Of a stretch of DNA of 64,000 bases, positions 24,962 through 37,487 are shown piece by piece; the first letter of the stretch is position 1, and every line of letters begins with the position of its first letter. The DNA comes from Hormoscilla sp. GM7CHS1pb (GTDB taxonomy: Bacteria > Cyanobacteriota > Cyanobacteriia > Cyanobacteriales > Desertifilaceae): contig JACONN010000002.1 of assembly GCA_014323675.1 (NCBI GenBank), positions 1,240,001 to 1,304,000 of the forward strand, in the 5' to 3' direction. Below the pieces are notes generated by a model that worked only from the letters and a program-made list of their open reading frames with translations, made no database searches and had not been told where the DNA came from. The position numbers were made by a program, and so were the translations under genes.

Positions 24962-27900
24962 TTATGGGCGTACCGCTCTTTCCCTCCGTTGTTGTCGCCT
25001 TTTTTCACGTTCATCAACAACCGGCCTCAGAATATTACGTCTAGACATGCGCCGCTTCATGCCTCCTTCCGCCTCACCCAATGGTTTCTCTCTGAATATT
25101 CCCCTGCTAACATCTCGATCGATTCCTTCTAATATTCTCTTCAGAGAGTCATTGTCAGGTCCACCGCTGCCTCCATCTCTTGTCTTCACCAAATCTGCCA
25201 ACTTGCGACCGACTAACTTTACTCCCTCCTTGCTCCTAGAATTGTAAGTACCCTTCTCGAAATAAATAGTAGCTTTGTCTCCATCAATCTTGGGAGGGTC
25301 TGTCCCCTCTCGAATTTGGACTTTTGAAAAGTCTCCTTGGAAGCGGTGCTCCATAACAGCTCTTAAATTGTCTGGTAACCTGCCAGGTAGATCGCTTGAG
25401 GGACTCCCCTCAGCACGGTCTAGTTTCTGGCCGATTAGCTCTCTTACTTTGTCTGTCCGCTTAACACTATCATCAAATTCAACATCCAGATAAGCATACC
25501 CCCAACATCAAACCGCTGTACGAGTTTTCCACGGATCCCAGCTTCAAGGTAAATCTTAGGATTTTCAAGCATGCCTTCAACACCGTCATCAAGCCATTGC
25601 AGCAAGGTACCCTTGCGTTCAGTATAATCTTCCGATTTCACCAGATCGGTTAAAAAATGACTGGCATCGTCTAGACCATAGGCACGTCTCAGCATGTTAA
25701 ACGCGGCATCCGGATCGGTTGCATTGTTCTCATACTCACTTTTCGCCCATTCCAGGAGATGTGGGATATCCCGTTGAACAGTCGTGGGCACCTTATACCT
25801 ACGAACAAATTCCTGGACTGCACGAGAAAGTTGTGCCTCTGAATACGTTTTCAGGTCTTTTGTCCTCAAGCGATTAACAAAGCGTTTGTTGCACTCCTCC
25901 TTGAATTTCTCAAAGCGTTTGGCCATTACTCGATCGAAAAGGTCCATAACACGGTCTTGTTTGGTGCTATTTACCGCATCTTTCCCGTATGCATCAATAG
26001 CCTGATCCCACTGCGATTTCAAAGCTGAATCGCCGATATGATCCAGCTCCGCGCCCATTTCTCTCGCGATACTAGAGTCAGGATCGCTCAACTTTAGAAA
26101 CAATCTCTTAAAAAAAGAATCGACAAGGGAACGATTCTCGTTTTTAAAACTCTCCCAACGATCGGCCTGTTCTCCCAGGTGCAACCCGGTATAAATATCG
26201 CGCACATAATGGAGAGTATCGTCACCCATGAACTCCCAACGATTGCGGGTATGGGTATTGGCAACGCTAGCGCCTATATTGAGGGTAACGCCATGGCCCG
26301 TATCAATGGGGATATCACCCCCAACCCCAAGGGTTCTTTCATCAGACAAGCGAGCGTACATCAACTTATAGGGAAAAATCTTCCCGCGCGCGCTATCCCG
26401 ATCCACAAAATCCTCTTTATTCACAAAAGAGAGTTCTAACGTACCGCCGTAGCCAGCTTCCAGATCCGGAACCAATCGAATCTGTTCATTGCCAATGGCA
26501 TTTTCTACAACCGACTCATCAATCGCATATCCCTTAGTATTGAGCGTTTGGACAATCGCTTTTATGGCATCCTGCAAGCCAACACTACCCGACAGTTGAG
26601 CTGTAATCGACATCGCTTGACCTTCATTGTACTCGTTGGAGGTATTTTGTACTGTGTTATGCAATACTTGTACAGAGAAGGATTCACCGATATGCGGAAT
26701 TAAATCACTGCCCACAGTGAACGAAAAGCTCTGATTAATTTCTGTACCTTTAGCAATCTGTTTGGCGTTAAAGACCTTATCCAGATCCGCTTGAGGAATA
26801 TAAAATGGCGGATTTTTGAGAGCGAGTTTAAACGCATCCATCTCATTCGCAAATTCTAAATCATCTGAAACAGGATTCGCGTTTCCTGGAAAGCTCTCGT
26901 TATACAACCCCACCAACTGCGCATATTGTATACTGACAGCTTTCAAATATTCCGCATGGCTTCCCACACTTGCACCTTTGAAGAGTTGGGGATGAGAGAC
27001 TATACCGCGATCTTTTTTCAACCTCTCTAGTCTTTGTCCCACTTCACCGGGGGCACCTTCAGCATCTTTTCGGTTTGCCAGTTGTGCAAATTCCGTATAC
27101 TCTTGCTCCAAATTAGTCAAGGCTGTTTTTAGTCTCCAGCGTATTCTTTCAAAGGCTAATTTTGCCTGTGTGCGCTCTTCAGGTGACCTTTCTAGTTGCA
27201 ATTTTCGAGCCACTATGCTGTTGCGCATCAAGTCCATGGTTTCAACGCCATGCAGACCATGATACGTATCCTCTTCAAAGGATCCCGTTGTAAAACGGAC
27301 ATAGCGCGGTTGAGCCTGAGCGTAGATATGCGGCAACGCTCCGTGTGCTTGCAAATTGTCCAGAAAATTAACAGTACGAGTGTCCGTTTTCTTGAGCAGT
27401 TCATCTCGTCGGCCAATCCCCAGGTTAATCGCTGAAGCCACTTGAAGACTCGCCTCTGTGCTACCAGCTATGCCGCGAAAATTTGTGGTCAGAGAACTAA
27501 CTTGAGGCTTTTGGGGCACAGTCAGACTCGCATCGCTGTCAACTAAACCCAATAATCGTGCATGGTTATTGAGATCGTGCTCATTCAGACGTGCTGTCTC
27601 GCGAAGGTTAATAGCTCTGTGTTGTGGGCCATAATCGACAAATGCCTTTAAGTGCAATGGATTTTTACTCAAACTGTATTCTAAAAAGGCTCTGCTGTTT
27701 TGGTTAGCTTCCTCCTTGATAAAATCATCCAGATTGTTAAATATACGTATCTGACCAGATTGCAAATCTCCCTTCAATTTTACCTGCCCTGGCGAATCAT
27801 CGTTGCCCAACCCTCCGCTTAAAGAAACGACTTTGCGCTTAGTCACCGCAATCCGCCGATCGTTGCCAACACTGACAGAATAAGAAAACTCTCCACCCAA

Positions 27901-28695
27901 CGCGACATTAGGGGGCATGAGTGCCAATACACTGAACTCTGCACCTAAGTTAAGGTTAACCGTAAGATCCTCCTTGTTACCCGCTGTACTGAGCGGTCCC
28001 TGCAACTGCTGGCGTAGCTGTTGTTGGATATTCTGAGCTATCCGGTTTGATAACCCCGCACGGATATTAATATCCAGCAGGGTCAGGGTACGCCGGTAGA
28101 ACTGGTCTGGCGTTTTGTCCACCAGGACACCGAAAGAACGGTATAACGCCTGTTTTTGTTCTCGTGTGGGGGGATCGCTAAGGGCGCTCAACTGTTGGGT
28201 AATGGTCGCCCTCGTTTCGTTCAACGTTTGCAGCGGCTGCCTAAGTTTTTGGCTGAGGTCTTGTATCTGTTTTGCCAGTTTACCCCGCTCCTTCAATGCC
28301 TTAGTGTAACTGGCTTGGTTCTCCCTTAAAGCATTCTGAAACTCAGTTTTTGCTTGGGATAGGGTTTTACCATCAAGCACCCTGTCTTTAGTAAGTGGAG
28401 ACAACAAATTTAACAGATATTTAGCATTAGCTGTTTTCTCCTTGACGATCGAATCGTTTTCAGGTTTATTTTCCTGTTGAAGCTGCTCAATTTCGATTAA
28501 CGTTTGCACATACTTGTCCTTTATCTCCAACTGAGACACTGTGGACTCCAACTCTGTTGCTCGATTTGCCGCAGAACGCTGCTGCATTTCTAACAATTGC
28601 AGTTCATCTGGCTTAAACCCATCTAGTTTTGCGACAAGGTTTTGCATGAACGTTTTAAATTTGTCAAAGTCGGATAGATCGATTTGATTCGGCAT
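24962..28695 (-). CDS. Large hypothetical protein with coiled-coil start and degenerate DUF4157 tail, one-base frameshift
   Basis: The open frame 28695-25444 gives 1083 residues. Residues 1-190 are coiled coil (LLEMQQRSAANRATELESTV and on); the middle is unassigned and beta-rich. The tail runs out as GGMLIWMLN. Adding one base to the C-run at 25499-25503 restores GGYAYLDVEFDDSVKR and joins the frame to 24962, giving about 1240 residues. This tail (LPDNLRAVMEHRFQGDFSKV, IYFEKGTY, VKLVGRKLADLVKTRDGG) aligns with the DUF4157 domain, but the HExxH zinc motif expected at GRKLADLV is gone. DUF4157 is often seen on cargo of extracellular contractile injection systems. An AGGAGA site precedes the ATG. 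Last gene of a three-gene minus-strand set. Confidence 0.7.
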
Positions 28696-28832
28696 AGTTT
28701 TCCATTCTCCTAAAATAGTAGAACCTCAATTTGAGGTCAGTTGTCATTGCGGTTTTAAACTGCGAGACTGAATGAGACCGTCACAGAATTGGCTATCCAG
28801 AAACCTGTCTCATTCGTATCTGCTTTCGTCTG

Positions 28833-31800
28833 CTAACTGTCTTCAGAGAGACCATAGTATTGCGCCATATAATCAATGATATCTCGATTGTGAGGCACTA
28901 ACTCGGGTAAATGCTCCTCCAGGGCCTGCCGCACCGCATCCGCCAACTGGACAAAACTCTCGGTCTTCTGTTTCACCAGCGGATCCAGGGTCTGGATCAA
29001 CTGCCAGTTGCTTTCAATATCCAGTGACCGGGCCGCTTTGGCAAACTCAGAAGCATCGTCATCAGTGAACTGTTGCAGGATGCGACTGACAAAAGTGACT
29101 CGATGGAAGATCCGCCAGCAGGCAGGTTTTTTGTCGCTCTGTTGGGCCTGCCGCAGCGCTTTGGCATTGGGGTCGCTCTGGGCGATCCAGATCGGATCCA
29201 CCACCTTGTTGTAAAAGTCCTCAAAGTTTTCCCTTGTTGGTTCCAGGTAAAAGGTCATAAAGCGATAGGCATCCACCTTACCCGGCACCTTAATCGGCAG
29301 TCCCCGGGGATCGTACTGCAACAGATAATCTACATTGGGGGTGTCCCAATCTTGCTGGTTCAAGGCAATTTCATACTGGTTCAAATTCCCCTGGGGATTG
29401 ACCTGCACTTCAACCCGGAACGACTCTGACGCTTCCGCACTTTTCGACTGCGTCATATTGAGATGGCCGCCTAAACTGCCATCGACATCGGCCTTAAAAA
29501 AGCCCCCCGCCTTCACCTCCAGCTCCAGTCCCCCTTAAAGTTGGTATTAAAAGAATAGGAGCCACTGGCCGATTCCTAGCGCACCGCCATAATATCGGTG
29601 GTTTCGGCATAAAAGCCGCCATCGGCGGTCCAGACATAGGTATTGGCCAGATTGCGGGTGGCAAACTTGTCCGGCAAGCTCTGGTCTTTGGTCAGGGCAT
29701 CCGCCAGACTGCCGAAGGTGGTCCCTGCGCCCACACCGATGCCGCCAATGGGAACCGCTGCTGTGGCGCTGGCCAGCAGCCCCGCATTAGTACCCATGAC
29801 ATTTTTCAGAATCCCCTGGGACAGGGGCGAGGCATTGTAGGTCTGGTAATAGGTTCGCAGTTCTTCCGCTTCCCGGTCTAGTTGTCGCTTCAGGGCATAG
29901 GTTTCGATCGGTTTGAAGTAGCTGTACTGACCGTACTGGGTCGCCTGGGGATAGTCCGGGTCGGTTTGAACGCTGCCGTCGGGCTGGAGGCCCACCTTGC
30001 CATCCAGGGTGCCTTGCTTGGTATAGCGGGGGTTAATCGGAAACGAGATGATGTTCCAATCCTTGGGAATATCCGGGTTGGGCTGGAACTGATAGGAAAT
30101 CAGAGCGTGGTTATGGGCCAACCGCAAGGCATACACATCCGCCGTTTCCGATTGCACCAGGGCAAAGCCCCGGTTGTTAGGCACATAGCGCGGTCCCAGC
30201 CGCAGATTCAGCGGGTTATCCCGATCTTCCCAATAGCCGCGCAACGACGCCCGCATATTGCGGCTGACATTGCGTCCCTGGCTGGCGCTCTTCTCATCGG
30301 TCCAGCTGCCCGACGCATCAAAGCGAGCCTCGCTGTTGACGCTAAACTTGACATCGGCTTTGAAGGAAACCCCAAATCCGAGGGGGGCCAGCAAGGTGCG
30401 TAAATCCAGCTCCACCCCCGCTGCCATCGAGGCTTCAAAGGAGGAGTTGAAGCCGTTTTCTTTGGAGCTGGAAAAGGTGTAGGCGACATTGTCCGCTTCA
30501 ATCAACTCAACGCTGCTGGCATCGGCGTAGGTTTCGGCAGCCGTAATCGGACCGGTAGTGAGGTTTTCGCTAGGCACGGGCGGAGCCCCTTCAATGTAGC
30601 CAATAATCTGCGGGTCAAACTGCACCTGGCTGACCCATTCTGTCACCAGGTTGCCCACCTTGTAGCCAGTATTTAGCTGCCATTTACCATCCTGGATATA
30701 GGTATAGCAGCGCTTAAACACCCCAATCAGGTTTTGTTGGCTGTCGTATTGCATGTCGCCATACTCAGCCACGGCGGGGCTGCTGTCAATGGTCTCGTGG
30801 AAGGCGGTATGGATCCCGGCCAGGGCGGAGCGCACCTGGGCGGTGTCGTTGCTGATGGGTGCATCCGATAGCACCCGATCGGGCCGCTGCGCTTTTGCCC
30901 CTAGAGGCAGGTGGTTGCCCGCCAGACTGGAATCTTTGACTTCGGTGTCGTCGATGTCGTCAAAGGTGTAGTTGGCCAGCAGGTCTCGTTTTTCGCCCTT
31001 GAGCCGAGTGAACAGATTGTCCAGGATCTGCTCCTGGGTACGCGCCACCTTCCAGACCCGCACCTCTTCCAGGGTGCCCTGAAAATGGTTCGTATAGGTG
31101 CCGTCGTCCTGCTTGCAGGCCCCCAGGGTAAATTGCTCGGCCCCCCAACTGGTTCTGAGGGCATCGTCAGTGGCGAGGGCTTCCGTGGCCTGGGGAATGC
31201 CGTTGACGTAGAGGAGTAACTCCGAGGCGGGCAGATCGGGATTTTTGCACCAGGTGGCACCTTTTATCTGGGCGTGGTTGCCACCTTTGCGATCGTTGGC
31301 CAGGTTGCCTTCGTTTTCTTCAAATTGCCACCAGGCCACCAGCCCCTTTTCCTGGCCAGTGAGTTTTTGAGAGAGTTCGCCGCCTTCCAATGCCCGACTC
31401 CAGAGCCGCACTTCCGCCAGGATCCCCTGCAAATAGCGACTACCAGCTTTACCGATCTCCAGGGGCTGGCTGTTCCCGGCGGGCGCAACCGCAGGTTCAA
31501 GCACGGCGCTGCTCACCCGTTTGCCATCCACATAGAGAGCTAGTTCCAGCCACTGCTGGGTCTGCTTGCTAATGAGCGACGAGGGGGAGGGGGCGTCGCT
31601 ACTCCTGGATGAAGCCTGCTGCGATTTTAGCTGCTCCTTGAGATCTTTGCCCCGTTTTTTGGAGGCCACGTAGTCGGCTTTCATGGCCTTTTCAATGTCA
31701 CTGTCTTTGCTGTCAAGGGTAGCTGGGGTGATGTCTTTAATTCCTTCTGTACCCCATGTTTTGGGATCGGCACCGCTGTCGTTGGCTTCCGTGATTTTCT

Positions 31801-34800
31801 TGCGAGTGACGGCAAGTTTATGTATAGTTTTAGATCGAATTGCCGAGGTTGAGGTGAGTTCGTGCAGGGTGCCGTTACTGTCTTCAAAACTGAAAATTAC
31901 TTTCCCATTGTCAATTCGCAGGGCATAGGGCATGCTTTCTTTTTCGATGCCCGCGCCGGGTTGCCCTTTGCTGAGGATCGCACCTGATGTCCCGGGGAGT
32001 TGCACCACGGCTTCGATGGTCAGGTCGTCGCAAAGATTGAGCATGCGGTTTTTGCCGCAGTCGAGAGAGTCATTGCCATCGAACCGGAGGGCATAGGATT
32101 GGTGGTAGCTGCAGGCCAGATGGTTCCAGGTACCGCAGAATAGATGTTCCCGGGTCTTGAGCCAACGATCGCCCACCCCAGCCATCGCATAATACATTCT
32201 GAGGGGTGGGTTAGTCCCGTTCTGGGGATTCCCTTTTAACTCGCCATCATAGCCGTTGCCGCTGTAGTCTCTGGCAATCCCTGCTTCAAAACGCCAGTAT
32301 CCCAACAACCCTGGCTCGTCGCCACTGAGTTGGCGATACATATCCACCTGGGTTTGCGCCGCGCTACGCGCTACGCTCCAGACGCGAACTTCGGCAATTT
32401 GACCAGTATAGCGATCGGAATTGGCAGTCGGTTTCCAAATGCCAGCACCGATTTGGAACTTAGAGGCAGAGCTAACATTCGTCTTGGCGCTGAGGTCTGT
32501 TTTCCGTTGTTTTTCTACCCCATCAATGTAAAGTGCTAAATGGGTCTCATCCCCCACAGCCGCAACATGATGCCATTGTCCATCACCAGGATAGGGTGTT
32601 TCCACTTCACCGCGCTCTGTCCATACGCTAAGTTTGTTTCCATCCAAGCCAAATTCAATGACGTCGTTTTGACCAAATAAACTACCTCTGCTCAAGCTTG
32701 ACGGTTTAATCCAGCCTTCCAGGGTGAAACCCGTGTCTAAAGTATTGATTAGACTTAAGTTGACCTGAACATAATTATCCACACCATTAAAGCGTAGGGA
32801 TGAGTTCAAGTCTGGGGATGCGTCTGGGGCTAGCTGTTGCAGTGCCAGAGTATATTGGTTGGTTGCGGAGGATCGATAATGGACAATTCGAGCGATCTGC
32901 TGCACCTCAACGGGATGGACCCAGGCTTCTACGGTCAGGTGGCTGACAGCTGCCATTGAAGCGAGTTTGGCGTCGGGCAGGGCTAAAAAGCGATTGGTTG
33001 CGGGCCAACTCAATGCCTGACCGGGGGCATCTGCGACCCACCGACAGGCGGGGGTGGCATTCTTCAAATGGGCAGTTCCATTGGCAATAGTACCTGCATT
33101 GGCTTCCGTCGTCACAAAAAAGTGCCGCGAGTGTAATGACAGTGAGGGATTGTTCAGGAACGGAATAGGAGAGGCGATATTGTCAGGGGTGCCGTGTATG
33201 ATGCCATTATTGCCTTGACGACTGTAGTCTCTGGCGTTGCCACCTTCAAAGTGCCAGTAGCCCACCAGACCCGGTTCATTGCCCTTGAGCCGTCGCTTCA
33301 TGTCGGCTTTAATCTCTGCGGCGCTCCGCGCTCGATCCCAAATGCGGACTTCATCAATCTGACCATGGAAGTATCGATCGTCCTCATGCTGGTCATATGC
33401 TTTCTCATCCTTCCCAATCAACAACATCCCGTTGTCCGATTTAATGGCTCCTGCATGCTCCTCCGCAGCAACCTCTTGCCCATCAATATACAGGCGAATG
33501 GTTTTACCATCAAAGCTGGCAGCATAATGATGCCATTGCTTTAGATCGATGGTTGGGGTATGCTCAACAGAGTAATCCTTACTATCAATGCGCATCAGGA
33601 TGGCGATTTCCTTGCTTCCCTTGGTGGGGTGCAGGATATAAGCGGAACGTTTGCTGAGCAGGCAACCATAGTTGCTCCATGTGTCTGTGGCGCTCTTGGC
33701 CCACAGGGAGACAGTCAGAGCCTGGGTAGGGTTGTTGTGGGCTGGGATTTCTACATAGTCACTCGTGCCATTTAAGGACAGGGCCGAGGCGGCGATGCTG
33801 GCATTGGCACCATAGTCGTATGGCACCCAATAGACAGGAGTATAATCTGTCAAGTTTAGATAGGCGCTGTGAATGGGAATTGTTGTTGCTTTGGCTTCTA
33901 CTGCGGCAGAAGGGGTGACTTGGGCATCGCCAATTTGCAGAATGTCTCCGGGTGAGAGCTTTCGATTGGTGGCTTCCACCAGGGTCAGTGCGGTGACTGT
34001 GCCAGTGATGGGGTTTGCTTTGCCGACATAAAGAGGGTTGGCCTGTCCGTTCAGCACCCGGGCAAACTGCTGGGGCGCGCGCGGTACCCCTGCCCAGGTT
34101 TCGTGGATGCCCTGCTTGGTATTGGCGATGGTGACGGTACAGCGATCGGTGCTGGGGGGAGTGCTGGTATCTGCACTGATGGTAATGATGGTGGCGTCGG
34201 CATCTGGGCCAACTGAGCGGGCAATAAACCGGACCGGGGGCTGCTTTGCGATGGCCAGTTCCTGCTGAGAGCGAGCGGTTTTGGTATCGTAGTATGCAGT
34301 GAAGAATTGCTGGTTGGCCCCCTGGAAGTAGAGGCCCAGTTTGCCTGTGGCGCTGTCAAACAGTTGGGGCGGGGCCTGGGTGTAAGCGAAACCAAGCAAG
34401 GCTCCGGAAACAGTTAAACCGGAGCGGTCAGTGTCTAATAGAGACATATAGAGAGCAGTCCCACTTTTGTCAATATTTTTGATTTCCTGAAGCCTTGATT
34501 GTTTATTCCTAAGTTCTTGTTGTTTTTTCTGACATTCGCTTTCGTTAGTTTTAATTTTTGTTTGTGTTTCTTTCTGGTCCTCGATGTGTTGTTGATACGC
34601 TTCATTCGCTTGCTGATGCCACAATTCTTTATCACCCAGGATTCTTATAAGCTGTTCGCTTCTTTTAAAGATCCTGGAAAAGATAGGAAACATTTCTATC
34701 AGCTTTTTCGATTCTTCTTTCCATTGAGTGTTGAATTGACCTTTATCAGAGGAAGATACTCTCTGTAATAGACCTGAAATATAACTTCTCGTATCCCAGA

Positions 34801-37135
34801 TTTTCCGATAATCAACTTGATCGTATTGAGCGTATGGCAAACGCTCATCCCACCAATCATTTAAATAACTATTACCAAACTTAGTCTTGTACATTCCTTG
34901 ATTAATCAAGATATTTAGATATATTTTCTCACCCAGATTTTTTCTGTCAATGTCCTTATTTTTATCCCAGTTGTAATTCAGAAGATCCTTAATAAAGAAA
35001 TCACTTTTAGATATTGTACCAGACTGGAGACCCGCTTTCAGTTTTTTAATTATGCTTTGGAGAGCAGCGATTCTCTCTTTGAGGCTCTCGCTCTCTGATG
35101 ATAACTTTTTACGTTCCTGGCTAATGGCATCCAGGTCAATGCTTGATTTATGGAGAATTTCGAGGGTAATTCGGTCGGGCACCTGGGCTAGCTGGCCTTC
35201 GCGGGAAACGGCGAAATCCAGGGCGGCAATGTACTGGTTGGTTGTTGAGGTGCCGTCCACCGGATTAGGGCCTCCGGTGGGGACGGCGAGCATGACGCGA
35301 CCGCTGGTTTTGAGCGGTTTGGGTGGGGGCGTCTGGCCGTTGCCGCCTTGCTGGCTGGCAGGGGCGGTGTCTTCTTGCTGGAAGTACTGGACGGCAGTGA
35401 TGCCTGGGGCCAGGGTGCGTCCGGAGAAGGAGAAGCTGCTGCGGCTGAGGCCGGGGTGGTCGCCGATGAGGGCGTCGGAGGTCTCCCAGGTGGCTCCGTG
35501 GATGGTGCCGTTCTGGGCCAGGTCCGTCTGGTCATAGATTTTGGTGCCGCTGGCTTCGTCGAGCCGCCAGTAGCCCACCAGGCCAGGTTCGCGACCGATG
35601 AGGCGATGGTGGCGATCGCGCTGGATTTCGCTGAGGCTGCGGGCGCGGTTCCAGATGCGGACTTCGTCGATGGAGCCAGTGAAGTAGCTAGCATCGCCTT
35701 TACCCAGGAAGAGGTGCTCGTCCCCCGCAACCGCAGCGTCGAACACCATGTCTTCTTCGCCTGCGGCAACGCCGTCAATGTACCAGAATAGTTTTTTGTT
35801 TTCGCAGTCCCGCACGATGGCGATATGGGACCATTCGCCTTTCACCAGGCCGAAATCGCTGAGAATCCCCTGGAAGGTGCGGGCATCCATGGCGGCTGGG
35901 GCGGGATTGTTGCCGCCGCTGCCGTAGTAGTAGGAGAGTTTGCCGTCTACTTCCAGGGTGATGGCACCTTCGCCGTTGTAGACTTTGGCCAGGATGCTCT
36001 GGCGCGGCTCGAAGGACACGGGTTTGAGCCAAACCTCGAGGGTCTGGCTGCCTGCAATTTTCAGGTGCGCTGGCGTGCCTAAATCGACATAATCATCGCT
36101 GCCATCGAAGCGGAGGGCAGATTCGGCACTACCTTCAGTGCTCAGGATGGGGGCCAGATCCTGTTGGGTGAAGGGGCATTTGCCCGGTCGGCGTTCGTAG
36201 ACCGAGTCCTGGTATTCCGGATCGGGGCTGGTGTAAAGGATAGTGCCTTTGGGGTTGAAGAGGCCGTCGGCGGCGCGTTCGACGTTAAAGGTGTCGATTT
36301 TGTCGGTGGCGCCGTTGTGGGCGAATATCTGCCAGCGTTGTAGGTTGGCCACCTGGGTGGGCAGCAGCAGTACCTGGAAGCTGCCGTGCTGGAGCTGGCG
36401 AACGAAGTCCAGTTCCTGGGTGGGTTCGTAAAAGGGGTTACCGTTGATGTCTTTGGCACCCAGGCTGTCGGTGCGGTTGGCGGGGCGGGTTTTGTTACGG
36501 CTGCGTTTGTAGCGGACTTCCATTTTCGGCTGCAGGGTGGTGCCGTTGAGCACGAAGCGGTCCAGCAGCAGGGTGCGATCGACAATGGGGACGGGGTTGC
36601 CGTTGGCGTGCAGGATGTCCGAGTGGTCCTTCTTGCCAGAGCTGCCGCCGGACTGGAGTTTGTACACCATGTTGGGGTTTTCGGTGTTATCGGCTTTCTG
36701 GGGCGCAATGGCCTGACGGAAGAGGTAGAGGTACTGGCCGTCGGACAGCACCTGGAAGAGGGCGTCGGCGGTGAGGCGAGCGGTGGTGGAGAGGAAGGGG
36801 TCGATTTCGTTGGGCTGAAGGTCTTCGGGGTTGGCTTCGGTGGCTGTGGCTTCCTTGACAGTGGGCATAGGAGTGGCCCCAGCCAGGGCGTAGCCGACCT
36901 GAACAATTTCGTGGGTGAAGTTGAGGCGGCTGGGGTTTTGGGGCCAGTATTTCACATCCAGGGGACCTTTGTCTTTGTCGCTGGCGCTGAGGTCGAGGAC
37001 GGCTTAGTAGAGGCGCTGGTGGTGGTCCATGGCGAAGGCGATGAGGGTGCCTTTGTGGCGAACTAGGGTGGGATACTGGTATTGCCTGTCGCTGTAGGAT
37101 TCGATGAAGTTTTCAAATATGGCTTGATGATTCAT
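28833..37135 (-). pseudogene. Giant multi-LamG-domain protein, interrupted by two stops and a frameshift
   Basis: With the GGAG-preceded ATG at 37135 the gene would encode about 2760 residues. Codon 44 is TAA (37006-37004) within HHQRLY*AVLDLSASD. The long frame then runs to a TAG at 29578-29576 (DIMAVR*ESASGSYSFNTNF). A missing base in the C-run 29530-29534 separates the last 227 residues (28833-29516). Five laminin-G/concanavalin-like domains are marked by EVRIWNRARSLSEI, EVRIWDRARSAAEI, EVRVWSVARSAAQT, EVRLWSRALEGGEL and EVRVWKVARTQEQI, each with a following GYWxF-type strand. An AT-rich coiled coil splits the region near residues 680-900. No signal peptide. Probably a large adhesin or toxin-like protein, now decaying. 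Confidence 0.8.
34430..35140 (-). other. AT-rich coiled-coil insert within the LamG gene
   Basis: This stretch encodes long charged helices (ISQERKKLSSESESLKERIA; QKETQTKIKTNESECQKKQQ) and is visibly richer in A/T than the GC-rich LamG-coding sequence on both sides. It separates the first LamG domain from the second. The composition break suggests a separate origin. Confidence 0.6.
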
Positions 37136-37180
37136 GTTGTTACTCCGAATGAATGTGTGTCCTGGTTTTCTACGTAATCC

Positions 37181-37483
37181 TCAGAATAGTACAGGAGAGA
37201 GTATAGTTTTTGAGATTGACCGCGAGTTGGGAATAGATATTGTCTTCGTCAAAGCATCCGGCAAGGCCCAATGCAGGTGCAATCCAGCTTTGAGATTGAA
37301 ATTCTTATCCTGAAAGGGTTGAATAACGATATCTTCGCTAATATTGGCAATATCGGGATTCACATCTCGCTGCCCGTCAAAGTAGGGGAGGCGCGTAAAA
37401 TCTGCCATCGCCTCCGCCACCAACGTATCCCGTTTGAGATATAAGGCATCTAGATGTATGGGAACCATTAATATATCGCTCAC
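37181..37483 (-). pseudogene. N-terminal fragment of a large protein belonging to the LamG locus
   Basis: GTG start after AGAGGGAAAAAGG. MSDILMVPIHLDALYLKRDT, then EAMADFTRLPYFDGQRDVNP and LKAGLHLHWALPDALT, form a distinctive N-terminus that I associate with large uncharacterised proteins encoded beside LamG giants. After residue 80 the sequence becomes unrelated (ISIPNSRSISKTILSPVLF) and stops, 46 bases before the LamG gene. So only the first 80 residues or so remain. Function unknown. Confidence 0.55.
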
Positions 37484-37487
37484 CCTT

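Noticed and set aside
35188-36906. Long open frames on both strands within the LamG gene, such as 36906-36142
   Set aside because: Their products are low-complexity Ser/Pro/Thr or Gly/Val-rich sequences that arise as frame shadows of a GC-rich gene.
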